DNA from: Azospirillum thermophilum
GTDB taxonomy: Bacteria; Pseudomonadota; Alphaproteobacteria; Azospirillales; Azospirillaceae
DNA: 64,000 bases
Reading direction: 5' to 3'
NCBI RefSeq assembly: GCF_003130795.1
Contig: NZ_CP029352.1
Span: forward strand, 423,001-487,000
Part shown: positions 1 to 8,140 of the stretch, piece after piece
Layout of the letters: every line of letters begins with the position of its first letter
Numbering within the stretch: the stretch's first letter is position 1
Made by a program: the position numbers and the translations under genes
Notes under the pieces: model-generated
Told to the model about the DNA's origin: nothing
Seen by the model: the letters and a program-made list of their open reading frames with translations, nothing else
The model's database searches: none

Positions 1-1148
1 GCCTGGACATCGACCAGACCGCCGCACTGCTGAAGAGCCGCTGGCCGGCGATCCGCGACAGCCTGCGGGAGGGGACGTACCGGCCGCAGCCGGTGCGTCG
101 CGTGATGATCCCGAAACCTGGGGGTGGCGAGCGCGCACTCGGCATTCCCCCGGTGACGGACCGCCTGATCCAACAGGCGATGCTGCAAGTTCTCCAGCCG
201 ATCCTCGATCCCGGCTTCAGCGACCACAGTTACGGCTTCCGTCCCGGCCGGAGTGCGCACGACGCCGTCCTTGCGGCGCAAAGCTTCGTGCAGTCCGGCC
301 GGCGGATCGTCGTGGATGTGGACCTGGAGAAGTTCTTCGACCGGATCGACCATGACCTTCCGATCGACCGTCTGTCCAAGAGGGTCCCGGACCCGGCCAT
401 CATCCGGCTGGTGCGGGCCTACCTGGATGCCGGCGTCATGGAGGACGATGGGGCGGTCGCACGGCGTCGGACGGGCTCCCCGCAAGGGGGACCGCTGTCG
501 CCGCTGCTGGCCAATCTGATCCTGGACGAGGTGGACAAGGAACTGGAACGCCGGGGCCATGCCTTCTGCCGCTACGCCGACGACTGCAACGTCCATGTGC
601 GGTCGCGTCGGGCGGGAGAGCGGGTGATGGCCCTGCTGCGGCGCCTCCATGGCCGGTTGCACCTGACGGTGAACGAAGCCAAGAGCGCCGTGGCCCCCGT
701 CTTCGGCCGCAAATTCCTCGGCTATGCCTTCTGGGCCGGACCGAAGGGAGAGGTCAGGCGGAGGGTCGCCGACAAGGCGATCACGGCGTTCAAGGACCAC
801 ATCCGCGACCTGACGCCCCGGCTGACGGGACGGTCGATGGCCGCGGTGGTGGCGAGGCTGCGCGATTTCCTGCTGGGCTGGAAAGCCTACTTCCGACTGG
901 CGCAAACTCCAAAGGTCCGGCGAACGCTGGACGAATGGATACGCCACCGGCTGCGGGCCATTCAGCTCAAGCAGTGGAAGCGGGGGAAGACCATCTTCCG
1001 GGAACTGACGGCCAGAGGGGCCAAGCCCGCCGTCGCCCAACAAATCGCGGCCAATGGCCGACGCTGGTGGGGCAACAGCGGCAAGCTTCTCAATGCAGTC
1101 CTCACGATCAAACGGGCAGACCAACTCGGACTGCCCAGGCTCGCATGA
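1..1148 (+). CDS. ltrA: Group II intron reverse transcriptase/maturase, 5'-truncated by window edge
   Basis: This multifunctional intron-encoded protein assists splicing and copies the intron RNA into DNA during retrohoming. The frame opens at base 3, in the RT0/RT1 region, because the window starts inside the gene. Visible motifs are YGFRPGRSAHDAV, DVDLEKFFDRIDHD (first catalytic Asp), GSPQGGPLSPLLAN, RYADDC (YADD catalytic loop) and NEAKSAV. They are followed by a thumb/X domain with FLLGWKAYFRLAQ. No C-terminal HNH endonuclease follows, as is usual for class C introns. It differs from the complete copy at two residues near the C terminus: Arg instead of Pro in the NGRRWWGN segment, and Arg instead of Trp in LTIKRADQ. 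Confidence 0.9.
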   Translation, partial: LDIDQTAALLKSRWPAIRDSLREGTYRPQPVRRVMIPKPGGGERALGIPPVTDRLIQQAMLQVLQPILDPGFSDHSYGFRPGRSAHDAVLAAQSFVQSGRRIVVDVDLEKFFDRIDHDLPIDRLSKRVPDPAIIRLVRAYLDAGVMEDDGAVARRRTGSPQGGPLSPLLANLILDEVDKELERRGHAFCRYADDCNVHVRSRRAGERVMALLRRLHGRLHLTVNEAKSAVAPVFGRKFLGYAFWAGPKGEVRRRVADKAITAFKDHIRDLTPRLTGRSMAAVVARLRDFLLGWKAYFRLAQTPKVRRTLDEWIRHRLRAIQLKQWKRGKTIFRELTARGAKPAVAQQIAANGRRWWGNSGKLLNAVLTIKRADQLGLPRLA

Positions 1149-1162
1149 CCTCAATCCCCCGA

Positions 1163-1194
1163 ACCGCCCGGTGCGGACCCGCATGCCGGGTGGT
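1163..1194 (+). ncRNA. Putative group II intron domain V hairpin (copy 1)
   Basis: A 9-bp lower stem (ACCGCCCGG with CCGGGTGGT, one G-U pair), a 2-nt bulge (TG) on the 3' side, a 4-bp upper stem and a 4-nt loop. This is the expected shape of the catalytic domain V, 14 nt after the maturase stop codon. The pairing was worked out by hand; no covariance model was run. Confidence 0.6.
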
Positions 1195-1379
1195 GTGGCA
1201 GGGGTGCGACCTTCTCGGGTCGCCCCCTATGCCGATTGCACCCGCCCGTCCGGAAGGTTGCCGTTTAAAGACATTTCTTTCCCCATACGTCATAGTTCTT
1301 GAGCGAAACCATTCGTCGTGCCACCATTCGCGGCCTCGTTCAGAAGGCGAATCCTGACGGTCCCCGGGGGAGAGACTGG

Positions 1380-3224
1380 ATGCGTCCGCTTCGTTCCGCG
1401 CTCCGCGCCACCACCACCGCCGCCACCACCCTGCTGATCGCCGCCGCCCTTGCCGGCGCGGGCGCGACGGCCGGGGCGGCCGACTTCTCGAACACCATCT
1501 TCTTCGGCGACAGCCTGACCGACAGCGGCAGCTTCAGCCGCCTGCTGCCGGCGGGCGGCAAGTTCACCACCAATCCCGGCCCGGTCTGGGCGGAGGTGGT
1601 GGCCGGCGCCTTCGGCAAGGCCGCGGGACCGGCGGTGGCCGGCGGCACCGATTACGCCGTCGGCGGCGCGCGCGTCTCGCAGCTTCCCGGCAACCCGGCA
1701 AGCCCGCCGACCGCCACGGCGACTCCGCTGCGCAGCCAGATCGGCGCCTATCTCGCCTCGACCGGCGGGCGGGCCGATCCGAATGCGCTCTACACCGTGT
1801 GGGGCGGCGCCAACGATATCTTCGTCGCGCTGGGCAACACGGCGACCGCCCAGGCGGCCGTCACCCAGGCGGCGGCCGACCTGGTGGGCGAGGTGGCGCG
1901 GCTGCGCGCCGCCGGGGCCCGCTACATCGTCGTGCCGACGGTGCCCGACATCGGCATCACGCCGTTCGGCCGCGCCCAGGGGGCGGCGGCCTCGGCGCAG
2001 ATCACCCAGGTCGTCAGCGGCTACAACCAGCTCGTCTTCAGCGGGCTGGCGGGAGCCGGCATCCCCGTCATCCCGGTCGACACCTTCTCGCTGATCCAGG
2101 CGGCGGTGGCCAATCCGGCGGCCTTCGGCTTCGGCAACGCGGTGGGCACCGCCTGCCTCACCAGCAGTTCGCTGCTCTGCACCTCCGCCTCCCTGGTGAC
2201 GCCCAACGCGGCGCAGAGCTACCTGTTCGCCGACGGCGTCCACCCGACCACGGGCGGGCACCGCGCCATCGCCGACTATGTGCTGAACGCGCTGAGCGCG
2301 CCGACCAACATCGCCATGCTGGCGGAATCGCCGGTGCGCACCCGCGACCGGCTGATCGCCACCCTGCAGGCCCAGGCGACCTCCAGCATGTGGGCGCGCA
2401 AGCCGGGCGAGGCGGGGGCCTGGATCGTCGGAGGTGCCGGCCGCCTGACCTTCGACCAGGGCAACGACTATGCCGGCACCCGCGGCACGCCGCTGAACGT
2501 CAGCGTCGGCGTCGACAAGCGGTTCGGCGAGACCCTGCTGGTCGGTGCGGCGGGCACCATCTCCTACTACCGGGGCAGCTTCTCCGGCGGCGGCGACTAC
2601 AAGCAGCGGGAATATGTGCTGAGCGGCTACGGTCTCTACCGCATCGGCGGGGCCTTCGTCAGCGGCGTCGGCTCGATCGGCATGACCGACTACGACACCC
2701 GGCGCGGCGTCACCATCAACGGCACCGACCATTCGACCGGCGGCAGCACCGAAGGCATGAGCGCCTCGCTCGCCGCCGAGGCGGGCTACGACTTCACCAC
2801 CGGCGGCCTGACCCACGGCCCGGTGCTGGGGCTGCGCTACCAGCATGTGGAGGTCAACGGCTTCGCCGAGGACAGCCCGCTGTTCGGCTTCGCCTTCCGC
2901 GACCAGCGGCGGGAATCGCTGGTCGGCAGCATCGGCTATCAGGTCTCCTACGACGCCGGGGCCTTCCTGCCCTTCGCCAAGGCGGCGCTGAACCGCGAGT
3001 TCAAGGACGACGACCGCAGCGTCACCGCCGCCAGCCGGACCGTGTCGTCGCTGGCCTATGCGATGCCGGTGGCCAAGCCCGACCGCACCTATGTCACCGC
3101 CGCGGCCGGCGCCTCCTTCCGGCTGGCGACCGCCATCACCGGGACGCTGGGCGTCAACGCCCGGTTCGGCGAGGAGCATGTGCGCGACTATGGCGCTTTC
3201 CTCGGCCTCGGCATGAGTTTCTGA
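1380..3224 (+). CDS. GDSL-family autotransporter esterase/lipase (EstA-like)
   Basis: A predicted outer-membrane esterase of 614 residues. The chosen ATG follows a purine-rich GGGGGAGAG and begins a Sec signal peptide (basic start, hydrophobic core, cleavage near residue 33). The SGNH/GDSL hydrolase domain follows: block I FFGDSLTDSG with nucleophile Ser45, block III WGGAND (Asn145) and block V DGVHPT (Asp285, His288). The last 270 or so residues alternate aromatic and glycine-rich strands and end in a terminal Phe (LGLGMSF), as in a type Va autotransporter beta-barrel. An in-frame upstream TTG at 1299 would only add residues ahead of the signal peptide. The gene lies just after intron copy 1. 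The substrate cannot be read from the sequence. Confidence 0.9.
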   Translation: MRPLRSALRATTTAATTLLIAAALAGAGATAGAADFSNTIFFGDSLTDSGSFSRLLPAGGKFTTNPGPVWAEVVAGAFGKAAGPAVAGGTDYAVGGARVSQLPGNPASPPTATATPLRSQIGAYLASTGGRADPNALYTVWGGANDIFVALGNTATAQAAVTQAAADLVGEVARLRAAGARYIVVPTVPDIGITPFGRAQGAAASAQITQVVSGYNQLVFSGLAGAGIPVIPVDTFSLIQAAVANPAAFGFGNAVGTACLTSSSLLCTSASLVTPNAAQSYLFADGVHPTTGGHRAIADYVLNALSAPTNIAMLAESPVRTRDRLIATLQAQATSSMWARKPGEAGAWIVGGAGRLTFDQGNDYAGTRGTPLNVSVGVDKRFGETLLVGAAGTISYYRGSFSGGGDYKQREYVLSGYGLYRIGGAFVSGVGSIGMTDYDTRRGVTINGTDHSTGGSTEGMSASLAAEAGYDFTTGGLTHGPVLGLRYQHVEVNGFAEDSPLFGFAFRDQRRESLVGSIGYQVSYDAGAFLPFAKAALNREFKDDDRSVTAASRTVSSLAYAMPVAKPDRTYVTAAAGASFRLATAITGTLGVNARFGEEHVRDYGAFLGLGMSF

Positions 3225-3248
3225 GCCGCGGCCTTTCTCTCGGCCGGG

Positions 3249-3271
3249 TCCGCCCCTAGATTGGGGGCGGA
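3249..3271 (+). terminator. GC hairpin between esterase and dienelactone hydrolase genes
   Basis: TCCGCCCC and GGGGCGGA form a perfect 8-bp stem around a short loop, in the gap after the esterase stop codon. No T-tract follows, so this is either a weak terminator or a 5'-UTR hairpin of the next gene. Confidence 0.3.
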
Positions 3272-3296
3272 TCCGGACCAAGGAGGAAACAAACCC

Positions 3297-3992
3297 ATGA
3301 CCGAGGTTACCATCAGCGCTGCCGACGGCGGTCAGTTCTCCGCCTATGTCGCCCGCCCGGCCAGGACCCCGGCCGCCGGCCTGGTCGTCATCCAGGAGAT
3401 CTTCGGCGTCAACACGGTGATGCGGGAGCTGTGCGACGACTATGCGGCGCAGGGCTTCCTGGCGGTCTGCCCGGACCTGTTCTGGCGGCAGAAGCCCGGC
3501 GTCCAGCTGACCGACAAGACGCAGGAGGAATGGAACCAGGCCTTCGCCTACATGAACGGCATGGACCAGGACAAGGCGGTGGAGGACCTGCAGGCCACCG
3601 TGACCTGGCTGCGCGGCCAGGGCGACTGCACCGGCAAGGTCGGCAGCGTCGGTTACTGCCTGGGCGGCCGGCTGGCCTTCATGATGGCGACGCGCAGCGA
3701 CGCCGATGCCAACGTCGGCTATTACGGGGTCGGGCTGGGCGGCATGCTGGGCGAGGTGCCCCGTATCACCCGGCCGCTGCTGCTGCACATCGCCGAGCTC
3801 GACAAGTTCTCGACGCCGGAGGAGCGCGACCAGGTGGTCGCCGGGGTCGCCGGCAACGGCCGGATCACCGCCAAGGTCCATCCCGGCGTCAACCACGCCT
3901 TCGCCCGGCCGGGCGGCGAGCATTGGGACGCCGCGACGGCGGCCGACGCCAACACGCGGACGATCGACTTCTTCCGCACCCATCTGGGCTGA
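3297..3992 (+). CDS. Dienelactone hydrolase family protein
   Basis: A 231-residue alpha/beta hydrolase of the carboxymethylenebutenolidase family (EC 3.1.1.45 type). These enzymes open dienelactones in chlorocatechol or aromatic breakdown. The catalytic triad is visible: Cys121 in GYCLGGR, Asp169 in AELDKF and His200 in GVNHAF. The family's Glu is in IQEIFGVN (Glu34). The ATG at 3297 has a strong AAGGAGG 8 nt upstream and gives the usual family length. There is no signal peptide, so the protein is probably cytoplasmic. No other aromatic-degradation genes are nearby, so the natural substrate is uncertain. Confidence 0.9.
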   Translation: MTEVTISAADGGQFSAYVARPARTPAAGLVVIQEIFGVNTVMRELCDDYAAQGFLAVCPDLFWRQKPGVQLTDKTQEEWNQAFAYMNGMDQDKAVEDLQATVTWLRGQGDCTGKVGSVGYCLGGRLAFMMATRSDADANVGYYGVGLGGMLGEVPRITRPLLLHIAELDKFSTPEERDQVVAGVAGNGRITAKVHPGVNHAFARPGGEHWDAATAADANTRTIDFFRTHLG

Positions 3993-4090
3993 GGCCCATC
4001 CGGGCCGGGGGCCATCGGGCCGCGGTCCGGGCTGCCCCGAGTCTGTCGCGGGTTGACCCGGCCCCCGGCTTGGTGGGAGGAATGACCGGC

Positions 4091-4113
4091 GCGGGAGGGC
4101 GGCCCCCTCCCGC
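4091..4113 (+). terminator. Terminator-like hairpin upstream of kdsA
   Basis: GCGGGAGGG pairs with CCCTCCCGC, with T-rich sequence shortly after. It lies in the 148-bp gap between the dienelactone hydrolase and kdsA and may end the upstream transcript. Confidence 0.35.
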
Positions 4114-4140
4114 CTTCGTTCCTTTGGAGCCCCGACGACC

Positions 4141-4971
4141 ATGACCAGCCCCCGTACCGTCCAGATCGGCCCCCTGTCGATCGCCAACGACCGCCCCTTC
4201 ACGCTGATCGCCGGCCCCTGCCAGATGGAGAGCCGCGACCACGCGCTGGAGACGGCGGCGGCGCTCGCCGAAATGACCGGCGCGCTGGGGATCGGGCTGA
4301 TCTACAAGACCTCCTTCGACAAGGCCAACCGCACCTCCATCACCACCGCCCGCGGGCTGGGCATGGACAAGGCGCTGCCGATCTTCGCCGAGGTGCGCGA
4401 GCGGTTCGGCTGCCCGGTCATCACCGACGTGCATGAGCCCGACCAGTGCGCCCCGGTGGCAGAGGCGGTGGACGTGCTGCAGATCCCCGCCTTCCTCTGC
4501 CGCCAGACCGACCTGCTGATCGCCGCGGCGAAGACCGGTCGGGCGGTGAACGTGAAGAAGGGCCAGTTCCTGGCGCCCTGGGACATGAAGAACGTCGCGG
4601 CCAAGCTGGTCGCCTCGGGCAACGACCGCGTGCTGCTGTGCGAGCGCGGCGTCAGCTTCGGCTACAACACGCTGGTGTCGGACATGCGGGCCCTGCCGAT
4701 CATGGCGGAGACCGGCTTCCCGGTGGTGTTCGACGCCACCCACTCGGTCCAGCAGCCGGGCGGGCAGGGCACAACCTCGGGCGGTCAGCGCGAGTTCGTG
4801 CCCGTCCTGGCACGCGCCGCCATCGCGGTGGGCGTGGCCGCGGTGTTCATGGAAACCCACGAGAACCCGGACTGCGCCCCCAGCGACGGACCGAACATGG
4901 TCCCGCTGAAGGACATGCCGGCCCTGCTGGCCAAGCTGCAGGCCTTCGACCGGCTGGCGAAGGGATACTGA
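4141..4971 (+). CDS. kdsA: 3-deoxy-8-phosphooctulonate synthase (KDO-8-P synthase)
   Basis: Condenses phosphoenolpyruvate with arabinose 5-phosphate to KDO 8-phosphate, the precursor of the KDO in the lipopolysaccharide core (EC 2.5.1.55). The 276-residue length fits the family. Diagnostic segments are [46 protein letters not shown] and METHENPD. Cys27 in AGPC marks the metal-dependent class; the E. coli enzyme has Asn here. A G/C-rich purine stretch rather than a strong Shine-Dalgarno precedes the ATG. A bidirectional terminator closes the gene. Confidence 0.97.
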   Translation: MTSPRTVQIGPLSIANDRPFTLIAGPCQMESRDHALETAAALAEMTGALGIGLIYKTSFDKANRTSITTARGLGMDKALPIFAEVRERFGCPVITDVHEPDQCAPVAEAVDVLQIPAFLCRQTDLLIAAAKTGRAVNVKKGQFLAPWDMKNVAAKLVASGNDRVLLCERGVSFGYNTLVSDMRALPIMAETGFPVVFDATHSVQQPGGQGTTSGGQREFVPVLARAAIAVGVAAVFMETHENPDCAPSDGPNMVPLKDMPALLAKLQAFDRLAKGY

Positions 4972-5032
4972 GCGGCCGGGTGGTCGGGCGACGGGTTCTG
5001 CCCGTCGCAGGCGCCCGCCGACGCCGGTCGAA

Positions 5033-5072
5033 AAAAAGCCCCTCGTCCGTCGCGGAAGAGGGGCTTTCCTTT
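5033..5072. terminator. Bidirectional rho-independent terminator
   Basis: AAAGCCCCTC (5035-5044) pairs with GAGGGGCTTT (5058-5067), with an A-run on the left and a T-rich run on the right. It sits between the convergent kdsA and P-loop ATPase genes and can serve both. Confidence 0.85.
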
Positions 5073-5112
5073 TGGTCCGGTGGCTCGCCGTGCCGCAGCC
5101 GGCGGGCCGGCC

Positions 5113-6690
5113 TCAGCGGGCGCCGGCCTTGCTGGCGGCCGGGGTCTGCCGGAAGGCGTCGTGCAGGTAGGGCGACAGCGACTGGCGCATGCCGCGCAGC
5201 CACTCGTGGATGATGATCAGCGAGCGGGAGGCGACCGGCGGGGTCATGCCCAGCTTCACCAGATCCTCGCGGGTCATCGAGGCGACCTGGTCGATCCGGT
5301 GGCCGGTCAGCCGCGCCCAGGCCGGGGCGGTGCAGGGCGGCATCGAGATGACCTGCAGTCCCTCGCGCTCCACCATCTCCGCCTTGCGGCGGGCGTACTG
5401 GCTGTCCTCGAGCTGCGAGAAGGGGCCGGAGAAGCCGTTCTCGACCAGAACGCGCTTGGCCTTCGGGGCGATGGCGGCGACGCGCTCCAGCGTGGACATG
5501 CCGGTGGACAGCGAGGCGAGGTCGACGGTGACCGGGACCATGAAGGTCAGCCGCTCGCCGTCGCCGACGTAATAGTCGAAGCCCGACACCTCGGCCCAGT
5601 TGAAGAACCACTGCGAGATGTTGCCGCCGAAGTCGTAGAGGCGGCCGCCGCGCTGCAGCTCCGGACCGATCTGGTCCCAGAACTCGTAGAAGCCGTCGCC
5701 CGACCCCATCATGTTCATGAAGTCCTGCGTGATGCGCCGGTGCTCGACCACATCCGGGCCGAACAGGCGGGCGAGACGCTCGTTGACCTCGTACTCGACG
5801 ACCTTAAGCTGCAGCCCTTCGAGCATGGCGGTCGCCATCAGGTGATGGGACAGCAGCGTCTTGCCGACGCCGCCGCGGTCATTGAGGACGAAGATCGTAC
5901 CCAGCATGCGATCGCCTTTCCAATATACGTTCGTCGATTGCTCGTTGTGTGTCGGCTTGACGCCGGGCAGCGGGGACGGCGGTTGGGAGACCGCCGGCTG
6001 AGGCACCGCCGGGGGCGGCACCTCCGGCTGCGGCACCTCCGGCTGCGCTGCCGCCGGGGGCGGCGGGGCCGGTTCCTCCGCGGTAGCAGGTTTCGCGGCC
6101 CCCGTCACCCCCGCTGCCGCCGGTTCGGCCCCGGCAGGAGCGCGAGCGGTCTGCTTCTCCCCGGGGTCGGGCTTTTCGGCCACAGGATCCGCGACGGGCT
6201 CGGGCCGTTCCTCAGCCACGGAAGCCGGCGCCTCGGGCTGCCCGGCGTCCGGTTTCCCGGGGGCCGGCTCTTCGCGGTCCGGTTCCGCGGCATCCGGTTC
6301 CGCGTCCTCGGGTGCCTCCGCGGCCGGATCGGGCGCAGCGGCAGCCTCCTCGGCCCCGGCGGGGCGGCCGGCGGCGAGCGCCGCCTGATGGACGGCGGCC
6401 AGCGTCTCGGGCGGGGTGGTGCCGGCCGGTTCGGCAGGGACCTCGCCGCCCTTCGCCTCGTTCCCGACCAGGAAGAAGGCCGAGCGCAGGGTGACCGGGG
6501 AGATCGGCTGATCGTCCCGGGCGGTGACGCCCAACTGGGCCAGCACGTCGGAGATCTCGGCCCAGGACAGGCCGCGTTCGCGCATCAGGCCGATGTCGCC
6601 GTAGCATTCCCGCACCGCCTGCATGGCGCTGCGGTTGCCGGTCGGCCGATCGGCAAGGAGCCGCTCCAGTTCCGTGCGATCAATCGACAC
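5113..6690 (-). CDS. HTH-like/P-loop ATPase with Pro-rich linker (StbB/MobD-like ATPase part)
   Basis: A 525-residue protein in three parts. Residues 1-80 are helical and contain a segment (RGLSWAEISDVLAQLGV, then SPVTLRSAF) resembling the HTH-like N-termini of plasmid mobilisation and stability proteins. Residues 80-250 are a low-complexity Pro/Ala/Glu linker. Residues 262-525 are a P-loop NTPase with Walker A NDRGGVGKT (Lys277). The ATPase part resembles ParA/MinD-type and, more closely by eye, plasmid StbB/MobD ATPases. The internal Met262 (position 5907) is preceded by GGAAAGG at ideal spacing, so a separate 264-residue ATPase may also be made, or may be the true product. A role in segregation or positioning is inference. 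No ParB or plasmid genes lie nearby. Confidence 0.7.
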   Translation of the reverse strand: MSIDRTELERLLADRPTGNRSAMQAVRECYGDIGLMRERGLSWAEISDVLAQLGVTARDDQPISPVTLRSAFFLVGNEAKGGEVPAEPAGTTPPETLAAVHQAALAAGRPAGAEEAAAAPDPAAEAPEDAEPDAAEPDREEPAPGKPDAGQPEAPASVAEERPEPVADPVAEKPDPGEKQTARAPAGAEPAAAGVTGAAKPATAEEPAPPPPAAAQPEVPQPEVPPPAVPQPAVSQPPSPLPGVKPTHNEQSTNVYWKGDRMLGTIFVLNDRGGVGKTLLSHHLMATAMLEGLQLKVVEYEVNERLARLFGPDVVEHRRITQDFMNMMGSGDGFYEFWDQIGPELQRGGRLYDFGGNISQWFFNWAEVSGFDYYVGDGERLTFMVPVTVDLASLSTGMSTLERVAAIAPKAKRVLVENGFSGPFSQLEDSQYARRKAEMVEREGLQVISMPPCTAPAWARLTGHRIDQVASMTREDLVKLGMTPPVASRSLIIIHEWLRGMRQSLSPYLHDAFRQTPAASKAGAR

Positions 6691-6883
6691 CGTGACAATC
6701 CGGCAGATGAGACGTTGTGAGGATACAGTCGGCGAGAGGCGCGCTATGACGAGCAGCCAAAGGAATCCTTTCCCCCGGCGGCGAAAAAATAGTACAAGCG
6801 GCTTAGGGGCGCAAACGGTTTCCAGCGGTCTTAAACTGCACTAAACCTGTGACGGAAAGACCTGCGACAGCAAGCGCTTCACA

Positions 6884-7819
6884 ATGGCGCGGCCGGTTGT
6901 GATGGCAGAACTCAGGGTGTGGACTCGGGGTTTGGCAAGGATGCCCGATGACTATCGGATTCAGGATCTCCGCGCGAGGATAGCGGGCACGCCCGACATC
7001 GGCTTTCACGAGCTGAGGCAGGCCTGCGAGATCTCGGCGCTGCGCGAGGCCCTCGAACGTGTCGGCCACGACGTCGCCGGCCTGCGCGAGGGAGTCGAGC
7101 AGGGGGTGGAGCAGGTGCGCGCCCGCTTCGCCGCCCTGTCGACGGAGGAGTTGTCGGACGCCGCCGCCATGGCCTCGCTGCTGCAGTTCGCCGTGACCAC
7201 GCTGCTGGACATCCGCGAGCAGGCCCGGTCCATTACGGTGCAGACCGAGCCGGTGGCCGACGACGACCGTCCCTTCTGGCTTGCCGCCGCCGATGCGCCG
7301 CGCATGCGCGCCGCCGCCGGTCCGACCTCCGCCCTCCGCCCGGCGCCGGCGCAGGCGGAGGAGCCACCAGCGCCTCGCCCGCCGCGCCCGGTCCCGGCGG
7401 CTGCCCCAGCTCCCTCCGCCCCCTCGGCGATGGCGCTGCCGCCCGAGCCGCCGCGGCAGACGCCGGTCCGGGAGATGCCTGCCCGCGAGCTGTCCGGTCG
7501 GGAGACCGCCCCGCGTTTCCCTGAGCCGGCCGCTCCCGCCCGCCCGTCCCAGCCCGCGCCCGTCCAGCCCCCCGCCGCATCCTGGCTGACGCCTCCCGCA
7601 AGCGACCGGTCCACCGGCGACAGATCCACCGGCGACCGGCCGATGCCTGCTCCGGCGGCGCCATCGCCGCTGTCGCCTGCCGGACCTCCCGTCGGCGGGC
7701 CTCACGCCGGATCTCCGGCTGCCGCGCCCACCGTCGCGCCCGCCCGAAGCGGGCGCAGCGCGCTGGCCGGTCCGGCCGTGTCCAGCGGGATCGACTGGCT
7801 GAGCCCGGCCAGCCGGTAA
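6884..7819 (+). CDS. Hypothetical protein, helical N-terminus and Pro/Ala-rich C-terminus
   Basis: Not recognised. It has 311 residues if started at 6884; ATGs at 6902 and 6941 are also possible, and none has a convincing ribosome site. Residues 20-130 are predicted helical and charged. The rest is a low-complexity Pro/Ala/Arg region with a short repeat, STGDRSTGDR, from a tandem 15-bp duplication near 7610-7640. There is no signal peptide or membrane segment. It is divergent from the P-loop ATPase gene across 193 bp, and both proteins share the Pro/Ala-rich style. The frame has the G/C third-position bias of real genes here. Confidence 0.6.
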   Translation: MARPVVMAELRVWTRGLARMPDDYRIQDLRARIAGTPDIGFHELRQACEISALREALERVGHDVAGLREGVEQGVEQVRARFAALSTEELSDAAAMASLLQFAVTTLLDIREQARSITVQTEPVADDDRPFWLAAADAPRMRAAAGPTSALRPAPAQAEEPPAPRPPRPVPAAAPAPSAPSAMALPPEPPRQTPVREMPARELSGRETAPRFPEPAAPARPSQPAPVQPPAASWLTPPASDRSTGDRSTGDRPMPAPAAPSPLSPAGPPVGGPHAGSPAAAPTVAPARSGRSALAGPAVSSGIDWLSPASR

Positions 7820-8139
7820 GCGGCCGGCTGGCTGCATGGCGGGGCGCCGCAAGTACGGGTGCTCCGGTCGTCCCGCCCCCTCGAACAAGCGTCGAAGCAA
7901 CGGTCCAGCGCCATCCTCCCGGCACGGCCGGGGACGTCCCGGCGATCCGCCCGTCGTCGCGGGGCAGCCGCATCGCATGCGGGCTCTCGCAAGGATCCAC
8001 CCCGGATCCCCCTTCCCGCCTCCCGGATGTTGCACGAATGTCTCATCCCGCGATGCCGATTTTGTGCCTGACCGATAATTTCTTGTGATTTCGAGGTATC
8101 AGTAATACGACTGAGGGGTTGGTAAACGGTCCTTTACCA
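7820..8139. other. 320-bp intergenic region
   Basis: I see no convincing gene here; open frames on both strands are short and Arg/Pro-rich. The last 90 bp are clearly more AT-rich than the surroundings and probably hold the promoter of the response regulator gene. An inverted repeat sits at the end (8119-8140). Confidence 0.5.
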
Positions 8140-8140
8140 A
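8119..8140. promoter_or_regulatory. Perfect inverted repeat abutting the response-regulator start codon
   Basis: TTGGTAAA (8119-8126) and TTTACCAA (8133-8140) are perfect 8-bp arms around CGGTCC. The final A is the A of the ATG start codon. A GAGGGG purine run lies just upstream (8113-8118). The repeat could be a protein operator, or an mRNA hairpin that places or hides the ribosome site. Confidence 0.5.

Larger units (their letters stand above)
1..1236 (+). mobile_element. Group II intron copy 1, 3' part (5' end outside window)
   Basis: This is the 3' two-thirds of a group II intron. It is co-linear with 53148-54382 and nearly identical to it. I found only two substitutions (positions 1063 and 1113) and one inserted T (1205). 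It carries most of the maturase gene, then a hairpin that fits domain V (1163-1194) and a domain VI-like hairpin (about 1201-1226). The shared sequence ends at the AT at 1235-1236; the bases beyond differ between the copies, which fixes the 3' splice boundary to within a base. The intron points the same way as copy 2. Its 5' part and insertion site lie outside the window. Confidence 0.9.

Noticed and set aside
1290-4202. A 970-codon minus-strand frame
   Set aside because: It is antisense to the esterase, dienelactone hydrolase and kdsA starts. Its composition (Arg/Gly/Ala/His-rich, no motifs) is typical of shadow frames in high-GC DNA.
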